A stretch of 5,891 nt of DNA. It comes from Clostridiales bacterium (lineage in GTDB: Bacteria; Bacillota; Clostridia; Peptostreptococcales; Natronincolaceae). The notes under the pieces were generated by a model. The model was given only the letters and a program-made list of their open reading frames with translations, searched no databases and was not told the origin of the DNA. The stretch is from assembly GCA_012800145.1 (NCBI GenBank), contig JAAZJW010000125.1:1-5891 (forward strand), given 5' to 3'. The position numbers were made by a program, and so were the translations under genes. Below are positions 1 to 5,392 of the stretch, piece after piece; the stretch's first letter is position 1, and the number at the start of each line of letters is the position of its first letter.

Positions 1-35
1 GGATGCGCCTTAAAGAATAAGGATACAATATCAAA

Positions 36-70
36 CTTCTTTAGAAGCTCCACCTATAAAATAGTTGGAG
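36..70 (-). terminator. tandem small inverted repeats after the deacetylase gene, possible weak terminator
   Basis: Five bases after the stop, the minus strand has CTCCA-A-CTAT, loop TTT, ATAG-G-TGGAG (70-48): nine pairs with one A-G mismatch. It is followed at once by CTTC-TAAA-GAAG (47-36) and then TTTGATATTG. The U-tract is poor, so termination is only a suggestion. The rest of positions 1-35 shows nothing assignable. Confidence 0.35.
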
Positions 71-74
71 TTAT

Positions 75-809
75 TCACATCTTTAATTTTAAAACATCAC
101 TAACAGTACCGACCTTCAGGCCCTTTTCGCGCATTGACTCAATCAGTGTCGGCAAAGCTTTTGCGGTTTCAGGCATTGGATGCATCAATACTATCGCGCC
201 ATTAAAATTATCTTTTGATAATATCCTATCTATGATAACATCTTTCGTACTCCCCGCTCTCCAATCTATAGTATCCATAGTCCATAATATTGTTTTATAC
301 CCCAGTTTTTCAGATGCAATAAGTGTATTATTATTATAAGCACCGGATGGCGGAGCAAATAGAGTAATTTTCTTTTTTGTATACCCTAAAAGTATTTCGT
401 CCGCCTTTTTTATTTGGTCTTCATTTTGTTCCAGAGATAGTGTTTCATAGTTTAAATGCTGATAGCCATGACTTCCAATTTCATGCCCATTATCTACAAT
501 TTGTTGCATTAGCTCCGGAAACCTTTCGGCCCATCTGCCCGTCACAAAAAAAGTAATTTTTATCTTTTCTTCGTTTAATGTTTCTAGCATATCCGGTAAC
601 ACCTCATTGCCCCAGTCAACATTACATGCAAACGCAATATACTCGCTGTTTTCATTCCCTCTTCGAACCGGATCAGGTACAGATACATTATAGCTGCCTG
701 TTACCCTTGTCTTGGTCCCCCCCAGAAATACAAAACTTAATATTAACAGAGTCAAGATAATCATAATTATTACAAATATTGCAATTTTTTTATTTATGAT
801 AACTACCAT
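75..809 (-). CDS. ylxY: YlxY-type membrane-anchored polysaccharide deacetylase-like (CE4/NodB) protein
   Basis: This 244-residue protein has a short basic N-terminus, one strongly hydrophobic segment (about 9-29, signal anchor or uncleaved signal) and an extracytoplasmic NodB/CE4 fold (about 56-240). Family motifs: motif 1 reads NVDWG (63-67) where TFDDG is usual; motif 2 is HGYQH (114-118) with both histidines; motif 3 is APPSG (152-156) without the usual Arg; DTIDW is at 179-183; the C-terminal LMHP carries His210. The presumed catalytic Asp65 is kept, but the second, metal-binding Asp is Trp66, so activity on peptidoglycan is uncertain. The YlxY assignment rests on this motif pattern, the anchor and the position just after pnp, where B. 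subtilis has ylxY. A role at the spore or cell wall is inferred. The ATG at 809 follows GAAGGGGG (823-816). The gene lies beyond the pnp terminator, so it needs its own promoter. The AT-rich leader offers only weak candidates, such as TTGCAT (875-870) with TAATAT (851-846). Confidence 0.88.
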   Translation of the reverse strand: MVVIINKKIAIFVIIMIILTLLILSFVFLGGTKTRVTGSYNVSVPDPVRRGNENSEYIAFACNVDWGNEVLPDMLETLNEEKIKITFFVTGRWAERFPELMQQIVDNGHEIGSHGYQHLNYETLSLEQNEDQIKKADEILLGYTKKKITLFAPPSGAYNNNTLIASEKLGYKTILWTMDTIDWRAGSTKDVIIDRILSKDNFNGAIVLMHPMPETAKALPTLIESMREKGLKVGTVSDVLKLKM

Positions 810-846
810 AATATACCCCCTTCATCTAATTGTAATATTTGTAATA
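768..846 (-). repeat. 19-nt near-perfect inverted repeat bracketing the deacetylase start site
   Basis: TATTACAAATATTGCAATT (768-786) is matched by the reverse complement of 828-846 at 18 of 19 positions. The single difference is a C-A mismatch in the transcript. The 41-base spacer (787-827) contains the Shine-Dalgarno and the ATG at 809, so the mRNA could present them in the loop of a long AU-rich hairpin. One arm is in the 5' leader and the other encodes residues of the membrane anchor. TATTACAA also occurs twice in tandem within the leader arm (846-839 and 837-830). Confidence 0.7.
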
Positions 847-896
847 TATTATTCATAATTAAATTACTTATGCAATTAATATTTATAAAACCAATT

Positions 897-924
897 AAAA
901 AACATAAACCATGTCCGGTTTATG
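897..924 (-). terminator. intrinsic (Rho-independent) terminator after pnp
   Basis: On the minus strand CATAAACC (924-917), loop GGACAT and GGTTTATG (910-903) form a perfect 8-bp stem followed immediately by TTTTTT (902-897). It begins 14 bases after the pnp stop. It should end the rpsO/pnp transcript and separate pnp from the deacetylase gene. In the other direction the stem is followed by CTTTCAAC, so it does not look bidirectional. Confidence 0.9.
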
Positions 925-938
925 CTTTCAACTGTTCA

Positions 939-3038
939 TTATTTTCTATTATTTCTTTTAGGCAGAAGTGCCTTCATGGACAAACTTATTTTTCCTTGTT
1001 GGTCTATTTCTATTACCTTTACATCAATTTCGTCTCCCACCGCCAGCACGTCCTCCACTTTATTTGTTCTCTCGTGTGCAATGTTAGATATATGGACCAA
1101 ACCTTCTTTGCCGGGAAGAATTTCCACAAAGGCTCCAAAGTTCATTATTTTTATAACCTTTCCTTTATAGACATCCCCTACCTCAGGATCCCGGATTATA
1201 TCATTTATTGCTTCAAGTGCATTTTCCGCCGCTTCTTGTGTCGGTGAAGCTATAAATATGGTACCGTCATTTTCAATATCAATTTTAACCCCCGTATCAT
1301 CAATAATCTTATTTATGGTTTTTCCACCTGTTCCAATAACCTCTCTGATCTTGTCCGGATGTATTTTGGTTCTCAACATCCTCGGAGCATAAGGTGAAAG
1401 TTCTGGTCTTGGTGAACTGATTGTTTCTTTCATTTTATCTAAAATATATAACCTGCCAACTCTGGCCTGTTCTAACGCATTTTCTAAAATAGTCTTTTCT
1501 ATACCCTTCATTTTAATATCCATTTGAATAGCGGTTATTCCTTTAGATGTTCCTGCAACCTTAAAATCCATATCTCCCAGAAAATCTTCCATGCCCTGTA
1601 TGTCTGATAGAATAGCTATATTATCATCTTCTTTAACCAGCCCCATAGCAATACCTGCAACCATATCCTTAATGGGAACACCGGCGTCCAATAATGACAA
1701 TGTGCTGCCGCATACACTTGCTTGTGAAGTAGATCCGTTAGAAGACAAAACCTCGGACACTACACGAATAGTATATGGGAATTCGTCCTGGGAAGGTATC
1801 ATCGGCTCTAATGCTCTCCCGGCTAATGCCCCATGACCAATTTCCCGCCTGCCCGGCCCCCTTAAAAATCTGACCTCTCCTGTACTGAATGGAGGAAAAT
1901 TATAATGATGCATATACCTTTTAGATTCCTCCTCACCAAGACCGTCTATAATCTGGACATCACCTATTGCACCTAAGGTCACAACAGACAACACCTGGGT
2001 CTGACCCCTGGTGAATAAACCTGACCCATGGGCTTTGGGTAGTAACGATACCTTGGTTGATATAGGTCTGATTTCATCATATTTTCGATTGTCCGGCCTC
2101 ACTTTATCATATAAAATCAGATGCCTGGTCTCTTCTTTTAAAATTGCCTCTAATATAAAATTGACTTGTTTTATATCGATATCTTCTCCATATTTGTCCG
2201 TAAAGTGTTCCAACGTTTCTTCTTTAGCCAATTCGATGTTTTGCGATCTTTCTAATTTTTCCTCTGTTCTAATTGCATCAGCTATTTTTTGGACTGCATA
2301 CGCTCTTACTTCGGCATCCAGATTTTCATCTACCTTGAACAAAACAACATCCTGTTTTTCTTTTCCAACCTCTTCAACAATTTCCTCTATAAATGAAACG
2401 ATAGTTTTGATTTCCTCGTGTGCAAATAAAATCGCCCCTAAAACTTGAGCTTCTGTAACCTCATTTGCCCCCGCTTCTATCATCATCACAGCATCCTTTG
2501 TTCCGGAAACAACAAGGTCTAATTCACTTTTTTCTTTCTCTTCATTTGTGGGGTTTATTATATATTCTCCATCAATCATACCTATGTTTACAGAGGCAGT
2601 TGGTCCTTGAAACGGAATACTGGAAATAGATAGTGCTATAGATGAGCCTATCATAGCAACAATATCCGGGCTACAATCCAAATCCACCGATAACACTGTC
2701 GCAATTACCTGCACCTCGTTTCTATACCCTTCAGGAAACAAAGGCCTGATTGGACGGTCTATCAGCCTGGAAGTTAATATGGCGTTTTCACTGGGCCTGC
2801 CCTCCCTTTTGATAAAGCCCCCGGGAATTTTCCCCACAGCATACATTTTTTCCTCATAATCAACGCTTAGAGGGAAAAAATCTATACCTTCCCTCGGCAA
2901 TTTTGAAGAACATGCGCTTACGAGAACCACAGTTTCCCCATATCTTAATAGGCAAGCACCATCAGAAAGTTGGGCTAGTTCCCCAATTTCAACTTCTAAT
3001 GTTCTTCCCCCTATTTCCTTCCGAAAAATTCTAACCAT
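939..3038 (-). CDS. pnp: polyribonucleotide nucleotidyltransferase (polynucleotide phosphorylase, PNPase)
   Basis: PNPase is a trimeric, cytoplasmic 3'-5' exoribonuclease. It releases nucleoside diphosphates using phosphate and can also run in reverse to add tails. The 699-residue protein is complete and full length. Domains in order: first RNase PH domain (about 10-145, with GRPSENAILTSRLIDRPIRP at 80-99), helical linker (about 240-310), second RNase PH domain (about 320-540), KH (about 555-615, GTGG at 569-572) and S1 (about 619-690, GAFVEILPGKEGLVHISNI). Active-site features are present: the SSNGSTSQAS phosphate-binding segment (432-441) and the metal-binding aspartates 485 and 491 in EDFLGDMDFKVAG. 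The ATG at 3038 has GGGAGG six bases upstream. The C-terminus ends in a short basic tail. A strong terminator follows the stop. Confidence 0.98.
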   Translation of the reverse strand: MVRIFRKEIGGRTLEVEIGELAQLSDGACLLRYGETVVLVSACSSKLPREGIDFFPLSVDYEEKMYAVGKIPGGFIKREGRPSENAILTSRLIDRPIRPLFPEGYRNEVQVIATVLSVDLDCSPDIVAMIGSSIALSISSIPFQGPTASVNIGMIDGEYIINPTNEEKEKSELDLVVSGTKDAVMMIEAGANEVTEAQVLGAILFAHEEIKTIVSFIEEIVEEVGKEKQDVVLFKVDENLDAEVRAYAVQKIADAIRTEEKLERSQNIELAKEETLEHFTDKYGEDIDIKQVNFILEAILKEETRHLILYDKVRPDNRKYDEIRPISTKVSLLPKAHGSGLFTRGQTQVLSVVTLGAIGDVQIIDGLGEEESKRYMHHYNFPPFSTGEVRFLRGPGRREIGHGALAGRALEPMIPSQDEFPYTIRVVSEVLSSNGSTSQASVCGSTLSLLDAGVPIKDMVAGIAMGLVKEDDNIAILSDIQGMEDFLGDMDFKVAGTSKGITAIQMDIKMKGIEKTILENALEQARVGRLYILDKMKETISSPRPELSPYAPRMLRTKIHPDKIREVIGTGGKTINKIIDDTGVKIDIENDGTIFIASPTQEAAENALEAINDIIRDPEVGDVYKGKVIKIMNFGAFVEILPGKEGLVHISNIAHERTNKVEDVLAVGDEIDVKVIEIDQQGKISLSMKALLPKRNNRK

Positions 3039-3069
3039 TATTATCCTCCCTTCATCTTAGGGTATTTTT

Positions 3070-3099
3070 ATGTTATTTATTATCCATTCAAAGAGTCAA
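3070..3099 (-). promoter_or_regulatory. candidate pnp promoter
   Basis: TTGACT (3099-3094) and TAACAT (3075-3070) are separated by 18 bases on the minus strand. The -35 is a good sigma-A match (five of six) and the -10 is moderate (four of six). The predicted start near 3063 would put a small hairpin, CCCT/AGGG with a 7-nt loop (3062-3048), at the very 5' end of the mRNA. That hairpin overlaps the start of the GGGAGG Shine-Dalgarno (3050-3045). Confidence 0.4.
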
Positions 3100-3112
3100 A
3101 AATTTCGATTGA

Positions 3113-3139
3113 ATATAAAATAAAAAGCCTTTATGGCTT
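3113..3139 (-). terminator. short intrinsic-terminator-like hairpin between rpsO and pnp
   Basis: AAGCC (3139-3135), loop ATAAA and GGCTT (3129-3125) form a 5-bp stem followed directly by TTTATTTTATA, a U-rich tail. The stem is short, so termination is probably partial, leaving some read-through into pnp. Together with the hairpin at 3156-3192 it forms a tandem pair. Confidence 0.5.
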
Positions 3140-3155
3140 GAACAAACAAATACCC

Positions 3156-3192
3156 AAATAATAGAGAGGGTGTTTCCCGCCCTCTATTATTT
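3156..3192 (-). terminator. hairpin overlapping the rpsO stop codon
   Basis: On the minus strand AAATAATAGAG (3192-3182) pairs with CTCTATTATTT (3166-3156) over 11 bp. An inner GGG/CCC (3178-3176 with 3170-3168) lies under an AAACA loop. The rpsO TAA is in the upstream arm. The sequence after it, GGGTATTTGTTTG, is only moderately U-rich, so this may be a weak terminator, a 3'-end stabiliser or a processing site in an rpsO-pnp transcript. Confidence 0.55.
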
Positions 3193-3450
3193 TCTTAGCT
3201 TCAGTTTTGCAACTACTTCCCTGTACTTTTCAATATCTTTGTCCATAAGATAATTTAACATTTTTCTTCTTCTACCAACCATCTTTAGAAGTCCCCTTCT
3301 GGAATGATGATCCTTTTTGTGAATTTTTAAATGTTCATTTAAATGATTAATTCTCTCTGTTAACAAGGCAATCTGCACTTCCTGAGAACCTGTGTCATTT
3401 TCATGGGTTTTAAAAGCATCTATAATTGTCCTTTTGCCTTCTTGATTCAT
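3187..3450 (-). CDS. rpsO: 30S ribosomal protein S15
   Basis: S15 is a primary 16S rRNA-binding protein that nucleates assembly of the central domain of the 30S platform. The 87-residue product (family usually 88-89) has the hallmark features: TGSQEVQIALLTERINHLNEHL in the first half, the rRNA-binding HKKDHHSRRGLLKMVGRRRK loop and helix, then LNYLMDKD and a basic C-terminus. The start at 3450 is set by the strong GGGAGGTG upstream. A longer in-frame start at 3471 is rejected because its extra codons are the Shine-Dalgarno. The gene has its own promoter and leader. Its TAA stop is inside the stem of a downstream hairpin. rpsO followed by pnp is one of the most conserved bacterial gene pairs. 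Confidence 0.98.
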   Translation of the reverse strand: MNQEGKRTIIDAFKTHENDTGSQEVQIALLTERINHLNEHLKIHKKDHHSRRGLLKMVGRRRKMLNYLMDKDIEKYREVVAKLKLRK

Positions 3451-3455
3451 TATTT

Positions 3456-3463
3456 CACCTCCC
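3456..3463 (-). promoter_or_regulatory. rpsO Shine-Dalgarno that fixes the start codon
   Basis: GGGAGGTG (3463-3456) lies five bases before the ATG at 3450-3448 and is a near-full match to the anti-Shine-Dalgarno. An in-frame ATG at 3471 would add seven residues (MKMGGEI) encoded by the Shine-Dalgarno region itself. It has no correctly spaced ribosome binding site of its own. Confidence 0.9.
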
Positions 3464-3473
3464 ATTTTCATCC

Positions 3474-3518
3474 CCTGATTCTAAGTAAATGTCGGTGAAT
3501 CATTTTACCGAGAATAGG
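3474..3518 (-). promoter_or_regulatory. structured rpsO leader, candidate S15 autoregulatory element
   Basis: In the predicted rpsO transcript, CCTATTCT (3518-3511) can pair with AGAATCAGG (3482-3474): eight base pairs with one bulged C. This encloses a second stem, CGGT (3510-3507) with ACCG (3496-3493), and an unpaired ACATTTACTT. The element ends about 10 nt before the Shine-Dalgarno. Ribosomal protein S15 represses its own mRNA through leader structures in several bacterial groups, and those folds differ between lineages. The pairing is seen in the sequence. Control by S15 is inferred. Confidence 0.4.
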
Positions 3519-3536
3519 TTCCTTAATTTCCTAATT

Positions 3537-3565
3537 ATTTTAACATATATAGCTATAGATGTAAA
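3537..3565 (-). promoter_or_regulatory. predicted sigma-A-type promoter for rpsO
   Basis: On the minus strand TTTACA (3565-3560, five of six to TTGACA) is followed by a 17-nt spacer and TAAAAT (3542-3537, five of six to TATAAT). A TG dinucleotide one base before the -10 gives an extended -10. The -35 lies in the last codons of ribF, so rpsO can be transcribed separately from nrnA-truB-ribF. The predicted start is near 3530, giving a leader of about 80 nt. No terminator is visible between ribF and this promoter, so read-through is also likely. Confidence 0.7.
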
Positions 3566-4479
3566 TAAGCATTAATATTATTCACATCCCGATTAATCTG
3601 GTTTGTTAGGTTATCTATACTGTTAAACCTTACCTGGTCCCTCAATTTTTTGACAAATTGTATTTCTATGAATTCATCATATATATCCCCATCAAAACCG
3701 ATAATAAATGTTTCCATGCCAATATCATGGTTACCGAAGGTTGGGCTTGTTCCTATACAGGTGGCTCCTTTATACATTGAATTGTTAACCCTGACAAATG
3801 TAGCATATACACCCTTTTGGGGTACCAAGTGATGGGGTTCAATTAAAACATTAGCTGTGGGATAACCCAGCTTTTCCCCCCCTATACCTTTGCCGCGAAT
3901 TATCTTGCTATAAAATGAATATGGCCTTCCTAAAAAAGCATTGGCCCCCTCAATATTTCCGTCCTTGATATACTTTCTAATAATGGAACTCCCTACCTTT
4001 TCTGAATTGATGACAACAGGTTGGATTATACATAACTCAAACCCATATATTTTTGCCATCTCTTTCAAGGTATCTACATTCCCTTGACCTTTATAACCAA
4101 AACTGTAGTCAAACCCAACCGTCACAATCTTGCAATTTAATTTTTCCATTAGGATATCCTTAATAAAATCCTCCGGGCTAAGAACCATCAAATCTTTATT
4201 AAATTCCTCCAGGTATAAAAGCTCCACTCCTAAAGATTTGAATATTTTTTGTTTCATACGCATATCTGTGATCTGTAGGGGTATCTCCCTACCCGTTATG
4301 ATTTCTAATGTATGGTTAGCAAAGGTATAAATACAGGATTGTAAATTGTTCAGTCTGCATTTTTGTACCAGGGTCTTAATTAATTTTTGGTGGCCGATAT
4401 GGACCCCATCAAAATTTCCTAATGCAATTCCTCTTTGTATGTTTTTGTTTAATTGGCTGTATTGTTTGATTGTTTCCAT
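3553..4479 (-). CDS. ribF: bifunctional riboflavin kinase / FMN adenylyltransferase (FAD synthetase)
   Basis: RibF (ribC in B. subtilis) phosphorylates riboflavin to FMN and adenylates FMN to FAD. At 308 aa it has normal length. The N-terminal adenylyltransferase domain (about 15-180) shows GNFDGVHIGH (21-30) with the nucleotidyltransferase HIGH signature, GFDYSFGYKGQGN (122-134) and SSIIRKYI (164-171). The C-terminal riboflavin kinase domain (about 183-305) begins GRPYSFYSKIIRGKGIGG, carries the PTAN nucleotide/Mg motif (207-210), GVYA (223-226), SPTFG (245-249) with probable catalytic Glu256, and the closing LRDQVRF. The ATG at 4479 has AAGGAG (4490-4485) five bases upstream, and the gene starts 12 bp after the truB stop. 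Small deviations from the family are SPTFG where NPTFG is usual and His-Thr (56-57) where His-Pro is common. Neither should abolish function. The last codons overlap the -35 element of the rpsO promoter. Confidence 0.96.
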   Translation of the reverse strand: METIKQYSQLNKNIQRGIALGNFDGVHIGHQKLIKTLVQKCRLNNLQSCIYTFANHTLEIITGREIPLQITDMRMKQKIFKSLGVELLYLEEFNKDLMVLSPEDFIKDILMEKLNCKIVTVGFDYSFGYKGQGNVDTLKEMAKIYGFELCIIQPVVINSEKVGSSIIRKYIKDGNIEGANAFLGRPYSFYSKIIRGKGIGGEKLGYPTANVLIEPHHLVPQKGVYATFVRVNNSMYKGATCIGTSPTFGNHDIGMETFIIGFDGDIYDEFIEIQFVKKLRDQVRFNSIDNLTNQINRDVNNINAYLHL

Positions 4480-4491
4480 ATTTACTCCTTT

Positions 4492-5382
4492 TTAAAGTAA
4501 AAGTCTTAAAACTTTAATATAGTTCATACCGATTTTGTCACATTTAACAATTCCGAAACCTATAAATTGTTTTTTGATATAAATGCGCACCTTTGTCCCT
4601 GATGAAACTTTTTCATTATCCGTTGAATAATAGGAATAAATATTGTTTCCGTTCAACGCTTGTTTTACAGATATAGGTTTTACAATAATCTTAGGCATAT
4701 GTTCAAGAGGAAAATCTGAAGGTAATAATAAGTCCTCAATCCTTTCTGTTTCCAGCAATTCTTCTACAGTTACTGTGGTTTCCAAATCAAATTTACCGGA
4801 CACTGTCCTAAGTAAAAATGACATTGTTCCTCCACAGCCCAATACATCTCCAATATCTTTACACAAGGTGCGTATATAGGTACCCTTTGAACATAAGACA
4901 TCGAACATCGCTTTATTTCCTTCAATTTCAATAATATCTATACTATAAACTGTCACGGTCCTTGAATTTCTTTCAATTTCAATTCCCTTTCTTGCTAATT
5001 CATAAAGTCTTTTACCTTTGATTTTGACTGCTGAATACATGGGAGGTATCTGGTTATAGGTTCCGATAAAGCTCATTATAGCCCTTTCAATTTCCTCCTT
5101 TGTCGATACAACGGAGGACCTGCCTATAACCGTTCCATACATATCTTCCGTGTCCGTTCTGACACCCAAGGTCAGTTCTGTCCTGTATTTTTTATTACTG
5201 TCAAGAAGATATTGGGATATTTTTGTTGCCTGTCCGACACAAACAGGCAGAACGCCTGCGGCACCGGGGTCTAGTGTTCCTGCATGTCCCACCTTTTTGA
5301 TGTTTAGCCGCTTTCTAACAATCGATACAATGTCATGAGAAGTCATCCCGGGTGGTTTTAAAATGTTTAAAATACCATTCAA
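4492..5382 (-). CDS. truB: tRNA pseudouridine(55) synthase TruB
   Basis: TruB converts U55 in the T-loop of elongator tRNAs to pseudouridine in the cytoplasm. Counting from the TTG start (296 aa, normal length), the N-terminus NGILNILKPPGMTSHD is the conserved family opening. The catalytic loop GHAGTLDPGAAGVLP holds the nucleophile Asp38. A KKYR segment is at about 64-67, CSKGTYIRTL at 164-173, and a PUA-like RNA-binding tail runs from about 229. I chose TTG at 5382 because family members start at this residue and because GGTGAT (5392-5387) matches the extended anti-Shine-Dalgarno at good aligned spacing. A GTG at 5391 is in frame, adds three residues and would overlap the nrnA stop as GTGA, but it has no clear ribosome binding site. 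The gene is followed after 12 bp by ribF, so the two are almost certainly co-transcribed. Confidence 0.96.
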   Translation of the reverse strand: MNGILNILKPPGMTSHDIVSIVRKRLNIKKVGHAGTLDPGAAGVLPVCVGQATKISQYLLDSNKKYRTELTLGVRTDTEDMYGTVIGRSSVVSTKEEIERAIMSFIGTYNQIPPMYSAVKIKGKRLYELARKGIEIERNSRTVTVYSIDIIEIEGNKAMFDVLCSKGTYIRTLCKDIGDVLGCGGTMSFLLRTVSGKFDLETTVTVEELLETERIEDLLLPSDFPLEHMPKIIVKPISVKQALNGNNIYSYYSTDNEKVSSGTKVRIYIKKQFIGFGIVKCDKIGMNYIKVLRLLL

Positions 5383-5392
5383 AAAAATCACC
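5382..5392 (-). promoter_or_regulatory. truB ribosome binding site and TTG start, overlapping the nrnA stop
   Basis: On the minus strand GGTGAT (5392-5387) is followed by TTTT and TTG (5382-5380). GGTGAT pairs with the 5' part of the anti-Shine-Dalgarno, which places the TTG at an effective spacing of about 8 nt from the GGAGG position. The same bases contain the nrnA TGA stop (5390-5388), so terminating ribosomes sit on the truB initiation site. The competing GTG (5391) has only a poor purine run upstream. Confidence 0.55.

Noticed and set aside
1..53. Minus-strand frame from GTG at 53 running off the window (MELLKKFDIVSLFFKAH)
   Set aside because: It has no Shine-Dalgarno, starts inside an inverted repeat, and does not resemble the M16 protease (mlpA) that follows ylxY in B. 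subtilis. Seventeen codons are too few to judge.
717..723. G7 homopolymer in the deacetylase gene as a phase-variation site (a second G7 run is at 3876-3882 in ribF)
   Set aside because: Both frames are intact, both runs encode ordinary Gly residues, and a similar run in an essential cofactor gene argues against a contingency locus.
870..2448. Several plus-strand open frames of 81-145 codons opposite pnp (870-1247, 922-1170, 1591-1836, 2011-2448)
   Set aside because: They lie antisense to a full-length, highly conserved PNPase gene, have no recognisable domains and no clear ribosome binding sites. They are frame shadows.
3451..3471. Longer rpsO product starting at ATG 3471
   Set aside because: The extra codons consist of the strong Shine-Dalgarno for the ATG at 3450, and S15 proteins begin near that methionine.
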